From Halicephalobus mephisto (taxonomy: Eukaryota; Nematoda; Chromadorea; Rhabditida; Panagrolaimidae), in contig SWDT01000131.1 in assembly GCA_009193035.1 (NCBI GenBank), positions 62,001-126,000 of the forward strand: DNA of 64,000 nucleotides. The letters run 5' to 3'. The position numbers and the translations under genes are program-made. Below, one piece after another: positions 39,601 through 50,865 of the stretch; position 1 is the stretch's first letter; every line of letters begins with the position of its first letter. The notes below the pieces were generated by a model. The model was not told the DNA's origin. It searched no databases and saw nothing but the letters and a program-made list of their open reading frames with translations.

Positions 39601-40157
39601 TTTGATTTTTTAAGCATAAATGAATTTTCGTCTAAAAAAAATAAAACTAATTCCCACCACGAAAATTTCGAAAATCATACAAAATTTTAATTTTTTAGGT
39701 ACAAGTGAATTTTCGTTCAAAGAAAAAGTTAAAAAATGAATCTAATTCCCACCACGGAAATTTCGAAAATCATGCAGAACTTTGATTTTTTAGGTACAAG
39801 TGAATTTTCGTTCAAATAATAATAAAAAAAATGAATCTAATTCCCACCACGAAAATCCCTAATAGTTCTATGAATTTCATCATTTTTAAGTACAACTTAG
39901 TCTCGTTCATAAAAGTACTAAACAATTCACCGAGGGATTTCCCAATATCTGCTTTGATCCTTTTTTCTATTTTCATCATGGGACTTGTTCGACGAAGTAA
40001 ATCCGCAAAGAAGAGTTTTTTCGAAATTTAAAAAACGAGCCACGTCACAGACCACAATGAAAATCCAAAAATTACCTGAGGAAATTTTTCTTCTTTTTTT
40101 ATGAAAACGATTTTTTGGACTCGGATTGAAGTAGATCGGATTCATCCAATCTGCCAT
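33627..40157 (-). CDS. Single-pass membrane protein with proline-rich PY-motif tail, unrecognised
   Basis: Exons 35332-34955 and 34054-33627 are well supported; 40157-40076 is a probable first exon whose phase fits. Together they give 295 residues. The N-terminal half is non-hydrophobic with a possible N-glycosylation site (NKT, in GFLGNKTMW). A single membrane segment follows (AAGITIGVFFAVFLLTFGC, about residues 160-180), then a basic stop-transfer (RRRL). The proline-rich cytoplasmic tail carries PPPPYD, PTYEES and LPAYTP, the first being a PPxY-type ligand for WW domains such as those of NEDD4-family ligases. I do not recognise the family. The first exon encodes a basic stretch (HKKRRKISS) with no signal peptide, so a different upstream exon with a signal sequence is possible. 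The proposed first intron is about 4.7 kb of repeats. Confidence 0.65.
34060..34950. repeat. Intronic A/T arrays in the PY-motif gene
   Basis: 34075-34300 is a 30-base unit (AATTCTAAAAAATTCC). 34330-34945 is a longer-period array of TTTAAATTTTAGAATTCTAA and ATAAAATTTAAGAAATAT. No coding sequence was seen. Confidence 0.7.
35340..35760. repeat. A/T array upstream of the 34955-35332 exon
   Basis: AAAAATAAATAATTTTAGAA units recur. 35870-36000 is a non-repetitive island, open on the plus strand (KRTKPEGSAGSKKEI), unrecognised. Confidence 0.6.
36120..36560 (+). repeat. Roughly 90-bp tandem array with AATCTGGTCTTAA core
   Basis: GTTTATGAATCTGGTCTTAA recurs about every 80-90 bases, five to six copies. 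Confidence 0.65.
36777..36932 (+). other. Possible small ORF or first exon, plus strand
   Basis: ATG at 36777 (6 nt after the acceptor-like TTTTCTGCTAG) opens 51 codons starting MAYGSFQNGDGLRLLSSD and ending in TAA at 36930-36932. The first 20 codons look coding; the rest is A/T-rich. A donor-like GTAATT near 36853 would cut the peptide after about 25 residues. It lies inside the proposed long intron of the PY-motif gene, on the opposite strand. I do not recognise it. Confidence 0.3.
36945..37480 (+). repeat. 123-bp tandem repeat with GTCTCAAC/GTTGAGAC hairpin
   Basis: CGTCTCAACACGAAAG starts units at 36945, 37068, 37191, 37316 and 37439. Each contains GTCTCAAC, about 21 bases, then GTTGAGAC, which can pair. 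The ORF at 36976-37233 is a read-through of two units and not a gene. Confidence 0.85.
37500..38625. repeat. A/T arrays around a small island
   Basis: 37545-37735 is non-repetitive; it is open on the minus strand (FRQQFVNLLNVKLKDIHSKF) but has no convincing splice pair. 37740-38100 and 38330-38625 are TTTAAAAAAATTAAAATT arrays. Confidence 0.5.
38640..38900 (+). other. Island with an exon-like segment, unassigned
   Basis: An acceptor (CACTATTTTCAG) is followed by about 63 bases reading RRLRKKDKTSPEPNFHF on the plus strand, then a donor-like AAG/GTAATC. The segment could be a small exon; no partner exon in matching phase was established. Otherwise I see nothing in this stretch. Confidence 0.25.
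39190..39900 (-). repeat. Tandem array with CCCACCACGAAAATTTC core
   Basis: AATTCCCACCACGAAAATTT recurs six to seven times at about 93-108-base spacing, with GAACTTTGATTTTTTAGGTA between. The core is the reverse complement of the GTGG(T/C)GGGAATT-type core seen at 2.1-5.4 kb. Confidence 0.75.
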
Positions 40158-40199
40158 AGAAATCGAAGGAAATCGACGTGGGGCAGCCAGATTTCGGAT

Positions 40200-41200
40200 T
40201 TTCGATTTTTAATAAATTTAAAAATTCCGTCAATCGTGTTAAATCAAGCTAAAACAAAAAATTAATGAAATACAAAAAGTATAAAATTCATAAAATACGG
40301 AAATTAAACGATTTAAAAAATAAACAAAAAGTAAAAAAAAATAAAAAATATTAAAAATAAAAAAATAAAAAATATTAAAAATAAAATATTAAAAATTTAA
40401 AATAAAAAAATATAAAATTTTAAAAATAAAAAAAATAAATTTTCAAACATTAAGAAATCCAGAAGGAAGATTTTAAAAAAACTTTTAGTCTAAATCTATA
40501 AATTTTTAAAATGTTAATAAAGTTTTTAAATTTAAAAAGGATTTTTTTCTAAAAATATTTTTCTTAAATTTCATAAATATTAAATCAGGGATTTTCAGAT
40601 TTCTCATTCCAAAAGAAAAATCCACCGGAAGACCCCTGAAATCCTTTCAAAAAATTCCAACTAAATTAATACTCTTGTTAAAATTCCAAAAATTTCAAAA
40701 AAATTTTATATTCATTTTTTTTAATTTTAAAAAATTTCATATTTTTTAACTTTCAAAAATCTTAAAAATTTTAAATTTTTTTAATTTCAAAAATTTCAAA
40801 AAAATTTTATATTCATTTTTTTTAATTTTAAAGAATTTCATATTTTTTAAATTTCGAAAATCTTAAAAAATTTTAAATTTTTTTAATTTCAAAAATCTTA
40901 AAAAATTTTATATTTATTTTTTTTTAATTTTAAAAAATTTCATTTTATTTAATTTCGAAAATTTCATTTTTTTTAATTTCGAAAATCTTAAAAAATTTTA
41001 TATTTTATATTTATTTTTATTTAATTTCGAAAATCTTGAAAAATTTTAAATTTTATAAAAATTTTATATTTATTTTTTTTAACTTTAAAACTATCAAGTT
41101 CAAAAATCTTCCAAATTTTTAAAATTCGAAAATTACAATTTTAGTTTAAAAATGAAATTTTAAAAAATTTGACGGATTTTTCACAAAGGAATTTCATTCA
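40200..41200. repeat. A/T-rich tandem sequence
   Basis: 40310-40445 is AAAATAAAAAATATT sequence. 40690-41090 alternates TTTTTTTAATTTTAAAAAATTTC and AAAATCTTAAAAAATTTTAT. No gene was seen. 41205-41270 is an island with an acceptor ATTCCAG, open as AKEALKRRRIHNVKDKRN on the plus strand, unassigned. Confidence 0.5.
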
Positions 41201-41599
41201 TAATTCCAGGCCAAAGAAGCTTTGAAAAGACGTAGAATCCACAACGTCAAGGATAAACGAAATCCAGGATTTAAAAAAAATAAAAAAAAAATAAAAAAAA
41301 TAATTTTTTATAAAAATTTTAAAAAATTAAAAAAATCAAAAAAGTTTCAACTTTAACTTGAAAATTTAATTTTTTATTTTTATAAGGATTATCCCACGAA
41401 ATCCGATTGAAAAAATTTAATAACTTCAAAATTAGAAGATTTTTATTCTTTTAATTTTTAATCCAGAGGAAAAGAAGATGGGATATACAGTATCTTTAGG
41501 AAATTAATTAATTTGAAACTATTTTTATTTAATAAATATTTACGTATTTTTTAAATTCTTTTAGTCATACTTGAAGAACTTTATTATTTTGTTTGTAGT

Positions 41600-44010
41600 C
41601 GAAAAGTACCGTAAAATCGAACTTTAATCATGTCAAACATAACAGAGAACACTTTTCTTTTTTAAAAATAACTCAAATAAATTTTAGAAAAAAACTAAAA
41701 AACTAAAATTTGACTATTTAGAATAAGGAAAAATTTTCAAATATTATATTTTCTAAAAATACTGTAAAATCGAACTTTAATCATGTCAAACATAACAGGG
41801 AACACTTTTCTTTTTTAAAAATAACTCAAATAAATTTTAGAAAAAATCTAAAAAACGAAAATTTGACTATTTAAAGTAGGGAAAAATCCTCGAATATTAT
41901 ACTTTTTAAAAAGTACTGTAAAAAGATATTAAACAACTTTAAACATAACAGGGAACATTTTTCTTCTTTAAAAATGACTCAAATGAGCTTTGGAACAAAA
42001 TCCAAAGAATTATAATCTGGCTTTTTAGAATAAGGAAAAATCTTCGAATATTATACTTTTTAAAAAAGATTAAAATATTAAACGTGAAAAAATTTAAAAA
42101 TTATCGGAGAACACTTTTCTTTTTTAAAAATCATCGAAAAAAATTTTAGAATAAAACATTAAAAATTAAAATTGAATTTTCTGTGATGAAAAGAAATTTT
42201 CGAATATTATACTTTTTAAAAAAGATTAAAATATTAAACGTGAAAAAATTTGAAAATTATCAGGGAACACTTTTCTTCTTTAAAAATGACTCAACTGAGC
42301 TTTGGAATAAAATCCAAAAAATTAAAATCTGGCTTTATAGAATAAGTAGATATTCATCAGAGGTTATATTCGAAAAAAGATTATTATTGAATGCTGAATA
42401 AATTAAAACACAACGGGGAACACTTTTCTTTTTTAAAAAAATTCAAAAAAAATACGGAGCAAAATTGCGGAAATTAAAATCTGATTTTCTAAGATAAGGA
42501 TATAGTTGTCAGATGCCAGATGTTAGATTTCGAAAAAATTATTATTAAATATTAATTTCAGAGGGAGTGGGGAACACTTTTCTTTTTTTTGAAACAAGAA
42601 AAATATGTTTTGCAATACAACATCAAAGGTCAAAATTTGATTTTCTGGAATGAAAAAACATATTTGGATATTAAATTCGGAAATAAAAACACTGTAATAT
42701 TAAATATTAACTAATATCAGAGATCGGGGAACACTTTTCCCCTCTCTGAAACAAGAAAAATATATGTTAGAACAGAACGCCAAGAATCAGAGTTTGATTT
42801 TCTGAGATAAAAGAACATTTTCAGATGTTTAATTTAAAAAAATATAATAATATTAAATATTAACTAATATCAGAGATCGGGGAACACTCTTCCCCTCTCT
42901 GAAACTAAGAAAATATATGTTGGAACAGAACGTCAAGAATCAGAGTTTGATTTTCTAATATAAAGAGATATTTGTCAAATGTTTAATTTTTTTAAAATAC
43001 AATAATAATAATAGATATTAACTACTATCAGAGATCGGGGAACACTTTTCCTCTCTCTGAAACTAAGAAAATAAATGTTGGAACAGAACGCTAAAAATCA
43101 GAGTTTGATTTCCTGAGATAAAAGAACATTTTCAGATGTTACATTTCAAAAACAAAATTCCGTAACATTAAACATTAATTATTTCGAAATATGAACATAT
43201 TTTACTTTTTAAAAATGAGGGAAATGAACTTTAGAAAAGTAAAAAGTCGGAGGATAGTTTCCTGACATCATTGGAAATTTCTAAATATTGAAAATTTTTA
43301 AATATTGGAAATTTCTAAATATTGGAAATTTCTAAATATTGGAAATTTCTAAATATTAAGAATTTCTAAATATTAAGAATTTTTAAACATTGGAAATTTT
43401 TAAATATTGGAAATTTTTAAATATTAGAAATCTTTAGATACCAGATTTTGAAAATTGATATAAAACGAAACATCAATTATTGCGAAACATGAGAAGGAAC
43501 ACTTTTCAAACAGGAAGTGAGTTTTAAAATAAAACATTCAAAATTGAAAAAAATAATTTCAGAATTTTAATGATTTTTCAAAATTTAAATAAATTTATTA
43601 CTTATTATTTTTTAGTTTTTAAAAATTAATGATTTTTAAAATATGGCAGGGAACACTTTTCGCGTTATAAAAAATTTAAAATGGAACAGAACGCCAAAGA
43701 TTGAAAAGTAATTTTAACAATTTTTAAAACTCGAATAAATTTATTATTTTTTAGTTTTTAAAAATTAATGATTTTTAAAATATGACAGGGAACACTTTTC
43801 GCGTTATAAAAAATTAAATGGAACAGAACGCCAAAGAATGAAAAACATAATTTTTTTTTAATTTTTCAAAATTTAAATAAATTTATTACTTATTATTTTT
43901 TAGTTTTTAAAAATTAATGATTTTTAAAATATGACAGGGAACACTTTTCGCGTTATAAAAAAATGAAAAATAGAACAGAACGCCAAAGAATGAAAAAAGT
44001 AATTTTTTTT
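41600..44010 (+). repeat. Roughly 155-bp degenerate satellite, about 15 copies
   Basis: The core GGGAACACTTTTC occurs near 41648, 41800, 41950, 42108, 42264, 42417, 42571, 42728, 42880, 43037, 43493, 43648, 43786 and 43935. Most spacings are 150-158 bases. Second landmarks are AGAATAAGGAAAAAT and AACAGAACGCCAAA. A 15-base subarray (ATATTGGAAATTTCTAA) interrupts it at 43280-43440. ORFs inside (such as 42183-42401) are not supported. Confidence 0.85.
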
Positions 44011-44239
44011 TATTTTTATTATATTTTTAATTTTTCTTAGTTTCTTTTAAAACGAAACAAAATCAAAAATTTCGCGAAAATTCTGTAAAAAATTAAAATA
44101 TAGGCTTTAGGTATTGAGCTAGAGCCATTTAGAAATAATTTTTCAGAACATCTTCGAAAAATTCACGCTGAAAATTGGCTACTGAAGCGAAAAAAATTTT
44201 TTATAAGTTACTGGTAATTATTTTACAAATTAAAAATTC

Positions 44240-44540
44240 TGTGTAAATTTTACGAAATCTTGCAGATATTTTTTAATTCTACAGAATCCAATGAAGGCTT
44301 CTAAAATTTTAAAATTTCATAAAAATTTTCAATTTATAATCAATTTTTAAATTTTCCAGAATCTTGTAGATATTTTTAAATCCTACAGAATCCAATGAAG
44401 GCTTCTAAAATTTTAAAATTTCATAAAAATTTTCAATTTATAATCAATTTTTAAATTTTCCAGAATTTTCTAAACATTTTTTAATTTTACAGAATCCAAT
44501 GAAGGTTTCTAAAAATTTTCAGAATCTCATCGAAAATTCC
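44240..44540 (+). repeat. Three copies of a roughly 110-bp unit
   Basis: ACAGAATCCAATGAAGG(C/T)TT recurs at about 44280, 44388 and 44492, with TTTCAATTTATAATCAATTT between. Confidence 0.7.
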
Positions 44541-44696
44541 AAAATTCAATAAAAAATTTTAAAATTTTTCCAAAATTCTGAAAATCTCTGAAATTTAAAA
44601 ATTGTCAAAAAAATTATTTTTTTAAAATTGTACTTTAATTTAAATAAAATCTGTGATTTGAAAATAAAATTACACCTACTCATTGTTTTCACGTCA

Positions 44697-44766
44697 GAAA
44701 TCTGCGTCAATTCAATCCTTCTCGAAATCCGCTGACCAGAAAAACAAACAAATCCTGCAATATCCG
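44697..44766 (+). other. Exon-like segment, unassigned
   Basis: TTTTCACGTCAG precedes 69 bases with two open plus-strand frames (one reads KSASIQSFSKSADQKNKQI), followed by a donor-like CCG/GTGATT. The splice-like edges and normal complexity suggest a small exon. No connected exon was proven. The overlapping minus ORF (44707-44901) has no recognisable domain. Confidence 0.25.
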
Positions 44767-45039
44767 GTGATTAATCCTCAAAGTATAATTTTCAAAAAAA
44801 ATTTTAAAATTTAAATTTTTTTCGTGAAAAAATTGAGATTGATCCAATTTTGCGTAATTGGGCGACAATAAAGAAGAACGAAAAATGGAACAGATACTCA
44901 TTTATAAAAACTTTAATTTTCGAAGATAATTTTGAAAGATATTCTTCAATTTCGAAATTTTCATTTTTAAAAAAGAAAAATTAATTTTTGAGATGAAAGA
45001 TTTCAAAAATCGAGGAAAATTTGGTAGTTTTACTATTAG

Positions 45040-46000
45040 TACAAATATCAAGTCGGAAATAAAGTTGATTTAAGTCACAAAAATCTCAGAAGACTATATC
45101 AAGGTTGTTTATTGCAACTATAAATAAAACTTTATATATCATAAACTTAAAAAGTTAAAACTAAATCTTACTACGAAAGTTCCCATAACTATTGTAAGTT
45201 CATATATTCTTGAATTGAAGTTTACTATAACTTAAAAAGTAGTCTAAGAAGATGGTAAAGATGAATATTATCATGAAAACTTTTGAAGACTATGTCGAGT
45301 TTGTTTGTTACAACCATAAATAGAACTTTATATATCAGAAATTCAGAAAGTTAAAACTAAATCTTACTATCAAGATTTCCATACCTATTGTAAGTTCATA
45401 TATTCTTAAGTAAAAGTTAACTATAACTTAAAAAGTAGTCTAATAAGATGGTAAATATGAATATTATCATGAAAACTTTTGAAAACTATGTCGAGTTTGT
45501 TTGTTACAACCATAAATAGAACTTTATATATCAGAAATTTAAAAACTAACACCAAATACTACTACGAAAGTCCCCAATGCGATTAGTAAGATCACGTACT
45601 TCTAAGTGGAAGTTAAATATAGCCTAAAAAGTAATCCAAGAGGACGATAAAGTCAGATACTGTCACGAAAATCCCCAATGTCCATGACTAGATCACCTGG
45701 TGCTAAATGTAAAGTCAATTTGGCTTAGAAAGCAACCAAAGGGAAACACATACTCAAATACCACCACAAATGTCCCTGAAGACTACATAGCATTTACTCA
45801 TTACAGTTCCGAGTGGGATTTTACGCAACATAACCTCAAGTACTTAATGTCAAACCCCACTACGAATATCCTTAATATCAATAATTAAATCATCTGCTCT
45901 TAAATTTAAGTAAAATTTGGCCTAAAAATAACATGAAAAAATCAAATCCCACTACAAATGTCCCTGAAGACTATACAAAAAGAGTAACTTTTGGCTTCGT
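45040..46000 (-). repeat. Degenerate array with ACTACGAAAGTCCC core
   Basis: Units near 45175, 45370, 45550, 45670, 45770, 45860 and 45950 carry (A/C)CTAC(G/A)AA(A/T)GT(C/T)CC followed by GAAGACTAT or ATCTATT-like sequence. Periods are about 95-180 bases. The core is the reverse complement of the 2.1-5.4 kb family. Confidence 0.6.
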
Positions 46001-46395
46001 AACAATTGCGAAATATAACAAAAATGTGATATAATCGTCACACTTTTCGTGAATATTTGACTTTTGTGACGGAAATTGAAACTTAATAGTGACGATTTGT
46101 ATTTATTAATGAGTCAAAAGTTACTTTTTTGTGTAGAGATTTTGGATAGTGTCTATTTCTGACTCAAGTCAGAGCTTTCCAATCACTATCCAAACTATAT
46201 TGAAACTGTCAAAATCACTATCCAAAAGCAGCTCCAATACACAAAAAAACACAACTTTTGACTTTGTAATAATTGCAAAATGTAACAAAATTGTTTTATT
46301 TTTCATTAATATTCGACTTTTGTGATGAAAATTAAAAAATAATAGTGACGATTTCCATTTGTTACTGTGCCAAAAGTTGCATTTTTGTGTGTATA
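45974..46395. mobile_element. Paired MITE of the TACACAAAAAAGTAAC family
   Basis: Copy one spans about 45974-46135 and copy two about 46238-46395. The linker between them contains TTTTGGATAGTGTC and CACTATCCAAA. Both copies hold the internal AATCGTCAC / GTGACGATT pair, weakened in the second. Confidence 0.75.
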
Positions 46396-46779
46396 TAGTA
46401 TTTACTTATTATAGTCACACGTGGGATTTTGTGCAGCAGAAGTCTAATTGATCAAGGCCAATTCTTGTTATGAAAATTCCCAATGGCCATGACCAGTTTA
46501 TTTAATTTTAAACATAGGTATAATTTAACTCAAAAAAATCCAAAAACGAAGTCAATTATCATAAAGAAAATCTCTAAAGACGATTTTGACCTTTGTCGTT
46601 TAGTAATGCAGAGAAAAATCCAAGTTGAAAGTAACTTAAAAAATTAGTAAAGTCAACTCTCCGAACGAAAGTCCCTGAAGACTATGTTGAGTTTGTTTGT
46701 TGCAACTGTAAATAGGACTATATACTGGAAAACTAAAAAGTTAAAGTCAATTCTCATTACAAAAGTTCTTAATAATGAT

Positions 46780-47230
46780 AGATTTGAACGTTTTCAAGGA
46801 ATTGTTTTACAAAAGTTGATAAAGTTCGAAATTGAAATTGATTATTAAAGTACAAAGTTAAAGCTAACTGCCACAGTTAATCATCAAAGTTCGAAGTCAA
46901 AGTTGGTGATGAATTCAAAGCCAAAGTTAATCATCAAGGTTGATCATCAAAGTTCAAAATCAAAGTTAATAATCAAAGTTCAAAATTAAAGTTAATTATG
47001 AAAGTACAAAGTTAAAGTTAATCAAAGTTGATCATCAAAGTTCGAAATTGAAGTTAATTATTAAAGTTAATAATTAAAGTTAATAATCAAAGTTGATGAT
47101 GAATTCAAAGTTAAAGTTAATCATCAAAGTTCGAAATCAAACTTAACTATCAAATTTCAAACTCAAAATTGATCATCAAAATTTAAAGTTAAAATTCAGA
47201 TTTTTAAGTTAAAACAACATTTATCAATTT
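46780..47230 (-). repeat. Array of GATCATCAAAGTTCGAA units
   Basis: Units combine AAAGTTAATCATCAAAGTT and GTTGATGATGAATTCAAAG. The family is the reverse complement of the array at 27.87-28.48 kb. Confidence 0.6.
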
Positions 47231-47569
47231 TTTTATTTCAAAAATTTTACTTAAATTGACAGTTAAAACTTTTCTGTACTTTTGGAATCAAACATGATTT
47301 TATTTTTTAACACGAAAAATTCAAACCTTAACTTCGAACTTTGATAATACGAAACATAAGTGTAAGTACAATTTTGCCAAAAATAATTTAAAAGGAAAAT
47401 CACGTCCCGCCGCGAAAGTTTTTAATTGCCACATTGACCTTGCTCTTTTCAGATGCGAGTGAAATTTCGCACAAAAGAAACCCAAAAAAATCACAGTGAA
47501 TAATTTTCGTGATAGAAATCTACTGTCATTTCGAATTTACTTTTTTATCAATAGAAAAGAAATTTTTCA

Positions 47570-48210
47570 TAAAAAAAAATTTTTGCAACGAAATTTTTAA
47601 AACTCAAAATAATTCGCTTATTTTTAAATAGAAAGAAATTTTAAAAAAATTCAGAACGAAATTCCTAAAAATCACATTAATTTACTTACTTTTTAACGTA
47701 AGTAATTTTTCGCAAAAAAAATTCAAAAAATAAAAGAACTTTTACAACGAAATTTTTAAAATTCAAAATAATTCGTTTATTTTTAAATAAAAAGAAATTT
47801 AAAAAAAATTCAGAACGAAATTCCTAAAAATCACATTAATTTACTTACTTTTTAACGTAAGTAATTCTTCACAAGAGAAAAATTCAAAAAAAAAGAACTT
47901 TTACAACGAAATTTTTAAAATTCAAAATAATTCGTTTATTTTTAAATAGAAAGAAATTTTAAAAAAATTCAGAACGAAATTCCTAAAAATTGCACTAATT
48001 TACTTACTTTTTAACGTAAGTAATTCTTCACAGGAAAAAATTCAAAAAAAAAGAACTTTTACAACGAAATTTTTAAAACTCACACTAATTCGTTTATTTT
48101 TAAATAAAAAGAAATTTAAAAAAACTCTCGGAACGAAATTCCTAAAAATTGCACTAATTTACTTACTTTTTAACGTAAGTGGAGTTCTTCGCAAAAAAGA
48201 ACTATATTAA
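47570..48210 (+). repeat. Four copies of a roughly 160-bp unit with ACTTACTTTTTAACGTAAGT
   Basis: TTACTTACTTTTTAACGTAA recurs near 47683, 47850, 48000 and 48160, with GAACGAAATTCCTAAAAAT before it. The palindromic ACTTAC/GTAAGT pair is present in each. 48220-48560 holds a minus-strand open frame without recognisable content. 48600-48850 is a roughly 115-base direct duplication around CCGAAATGGTCCTGACACG. Confidence 0.75.
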
Positions 48211-49028
48211 GAAAAAAATTTCCAAAGTTAACGATAATGTATATTTTTTTATTATCGAATATTTCCGTGATATAGTAAATTTATAACTTTTTTATTTTCG
48301 TTGTAAAAAAGTTTTTTTCGAGATAATGTTCATAAAAGACTACTGAAAAGACGTAAATTCACTTTTTCTTCGATTTTAAGTTTACGATAAAAAATAAAAT
48401 TAAAAAAGCCTTGATCGAATCGAGTTTTCACTTTTTTATGGAATTGCGCAAAACAGAAAATCATTGTTCCGTCAGAATTTCTCGTTACGCCATGTAACTC
48501 GGAATTCCTGTTTTTTGAAGGATAATGGACATTGGAACAGAACACGTTATAAAAATAAAAATAACTTTAGTTGCAAAATGATGTTCATACAAGTGTCCAA
48601 AACTTTTTTGTTTAGATTTAAAATTTAAAAATTTAATACAAATTTCACAAAAATTTAATTTCCTTAATTATTCCATAAAATTTTTAAATATTTTTTCCGA
48701 AATGGTCCTGACACGAATTTCCAAAATTTTTTTGCTCAAATTTAAAATTTAATACAAATTTCAAAAAAATTTGATTTCCTAAATTATTCCATAAAATTTT
48801 TAAATATTTTTTCCGAAATGGTCCTGACACGAATTTTTGGAAGTTGTTAGAAAATAAAGTAGCTTATAATTTTAATTTTTCAACAAATTCGCGATTTTAG
48901 ACGATTTCGAAATTAATTTTTCAAACATATTCTTCTTAGGTAAATCTGCGAATTTTTACATTAAAATATATAGGGTGCGGAATTCTTGAGGATCAATAGA
49001 GGGTTAGAGATGATACACAATATTCTCA

Positions 49029-49430
49029 TACACATGAAAAAACAATTTTTGGTTCAATAACAAATTCAAATCGTCACTATTATTTTTTAATTTTTGTCAC
49101 AAATGCCAAATAATTATGAAAAATAAAACGATTGTGGTATATTTCGTAATTGTTAAAGAACTAAAAATTACGTTTTTTTGCGTATTGGAGCTGCTTTTGG
49201 ATAGTGATTTTGACAGTTTCAATAAAGTTTGGATAGTGACTAGAAAGCCCTGATTTGAACTCGGAATAGACATTATCCAAAATCTCTACACAAAAAAGTA
49301 ACTTTTGACTCATCAATAAATACAAATCGTCATTATTTCGTCACAAATGCCAAATATTTATGAAAAATAAAACGATTGTGTTATATTTTGCAATTTTTAC
49401 GAAACCAAAAGTTGCTTTTTTTACGTGAAC
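49029..49430. mobile_element. Paired MITE of the TACACAAAAAAGTAAC family
   Basis: The two copies (about 49029-49185 and 49287-49430) flank the linker TTTGGATAGTGATT...GACATTATCCAAAAT. Left ends read TACACATGAAAAAAC and TACACAAAAAAGTAAC. The second copy has a shortened interior. Confidence 0.7.
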
Positions 49431-49503
49431 ATACTTGTACATAATTGAGATACGATAACTAACACTATACTAACCCTACGATGACAGATAGATTTGTTTG
49501 TAA

Positions 49504-49734
49504 TTACGAAAAATGCAAATTCAAAGTTAGCAAAATACCTAGCTTACAGTAATATTCATGGAATTCACGTGGAGATAATTTCGTAATAGCATTCTTTTCT
49601 GTTTTTATAATAACATGACATATTGAATTAGCTCCGAAGGATTGCCGAGTCTGACCAGCTAGCAACCAAATTCCGGAAAAAGTCGAACAAGAACGAGACA
49701 TCAGTAGAGACAAGACGGAAGATAAACAAAACAT
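49504..49734 (-). other. Unrecognised ORF with ATG, low support
   Basis: Seventy-six codons start with a hydrophobic MFCLSSVLSLLMSRS that resembles a signal peptide. The rest shows no known domain. A donor-like GTAAGC falls in the frame (about 49547). It sits between a MITE pair and a LINE remnant, so mobile-element origin is likely. Confidence 0.2.
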
Positions 49735-49749
49735 ATTACAAATTGACTG

Positions 49750-49930
49750 ACATTCAGAAAATCATGGTCAGCTTTAAGATATAACCGAGAAAAAACCAAA
49801 AATAAGATGGGGAGACGACTTAACAGCAGTGTATAGATCAAGTTGGATGAGACAGATCCAAGAACTCTCCATATGGAGATTCTATTTGAACACTAAGAGT
49901 AAACCTCAATCACATACATACAAAAATGTG
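49750..49930 (+). mobile_element. RTE-type LINE C-terminal remnant
   Basis: A plus-strand frame at about 49781-49930 reads KIRWGDDLTAVYRSSWMRQI and then IWRFYLNT. This is the (R)W-DDL...W-R-A/Q-DR...WR ending of RTE-like reverse-transcriptase proteins. Just upstream, a different frame reads FRKSWSALRYNREKTK, suggesting one frameshift in the decayed copy. Nothing further upstream of the polyprotein is recognisable. Confidence 0.65.
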
Positions 49931-50865
49931 CATTAAATATAGTATATCAGATACATTTAACACAATGCACAAATATAAACTTAATGCATAGATATATTGA
50001 ACATAATATATCTGATACATTGCATTTAATATATCAATATACTAAATGCAATGCACTGATATTAGCTTAATGTACGAATGCATTGATTCTAATGTATCTG
50101 GTATGTCAGAGTCGTCACAACGTACCCATATTATGTACCATACACCCTTTTTGTGTCTTTAAAACAGTTCTGATGTATCGGTGTGTTAAATGCAATATCG
50201 ATATATTGATTCTAATATATCCGATAAGTCAAAACCTTTTTAATATATTAATATACTAAATACAATACATTGATATCAACTTAATGTATAGATATATTGA
50301 ATATAATGTATCTGGTATATTGAATATAATGTATCCAATATATTGAATATAATATATCCGATAAGTCAAAACCTTTTTAATATATTAATATACTAAATAC
50401 AATACATCGATATCAACTTAATGTATAGATATATTGAATATAATGTATCTGGTATGTCAGAGTCGTCACAACGTACCCATATTATGTACCATACACCCTT
50501 TTTGTGTGTTTAAAACAGTTCTGATGTATCGGTGTGTTAAATACAATATCGATATATTGATTCTAATATATCCGATAAGTCAAAACCTTTTTAATATATT
50601 AATATACTAAATACAATACATTGATATCAACTTAATGTATAGATATATTGAATATAATGTATCTGGTATATTGAATATAATGTATCCAATATATTGAATA
50701 TAATATATCCGATAAGTCAAAACCTTTTTAATATATTAATATACTAAATACAATACATCGATATCAACTTAATGTATAGATGTATTGAATATAATGTATC
50801 TGGTATGTCAGAGTCGTTTTAATATATCCATACATTATGTACCATATACCTATTTTTTGTGTATA
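49915..50865. repeat. TGTAT-rich palindromic array with a 351-bp tandem unit
   Basis: This is the same family as 5864-6152, bounded by ACATACAAAAATGTG and a TTTTTTGTGTATA end. Inside, GTATGTCAGAGTCGT begins units at 50101, 50452 and 50803, exactly 351 bases apart. Each unit contains CATACACCCTTTTTGTGT, an internal copy of the element end, so whole elements have been amplified in tandem. Confidence 0.8.
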
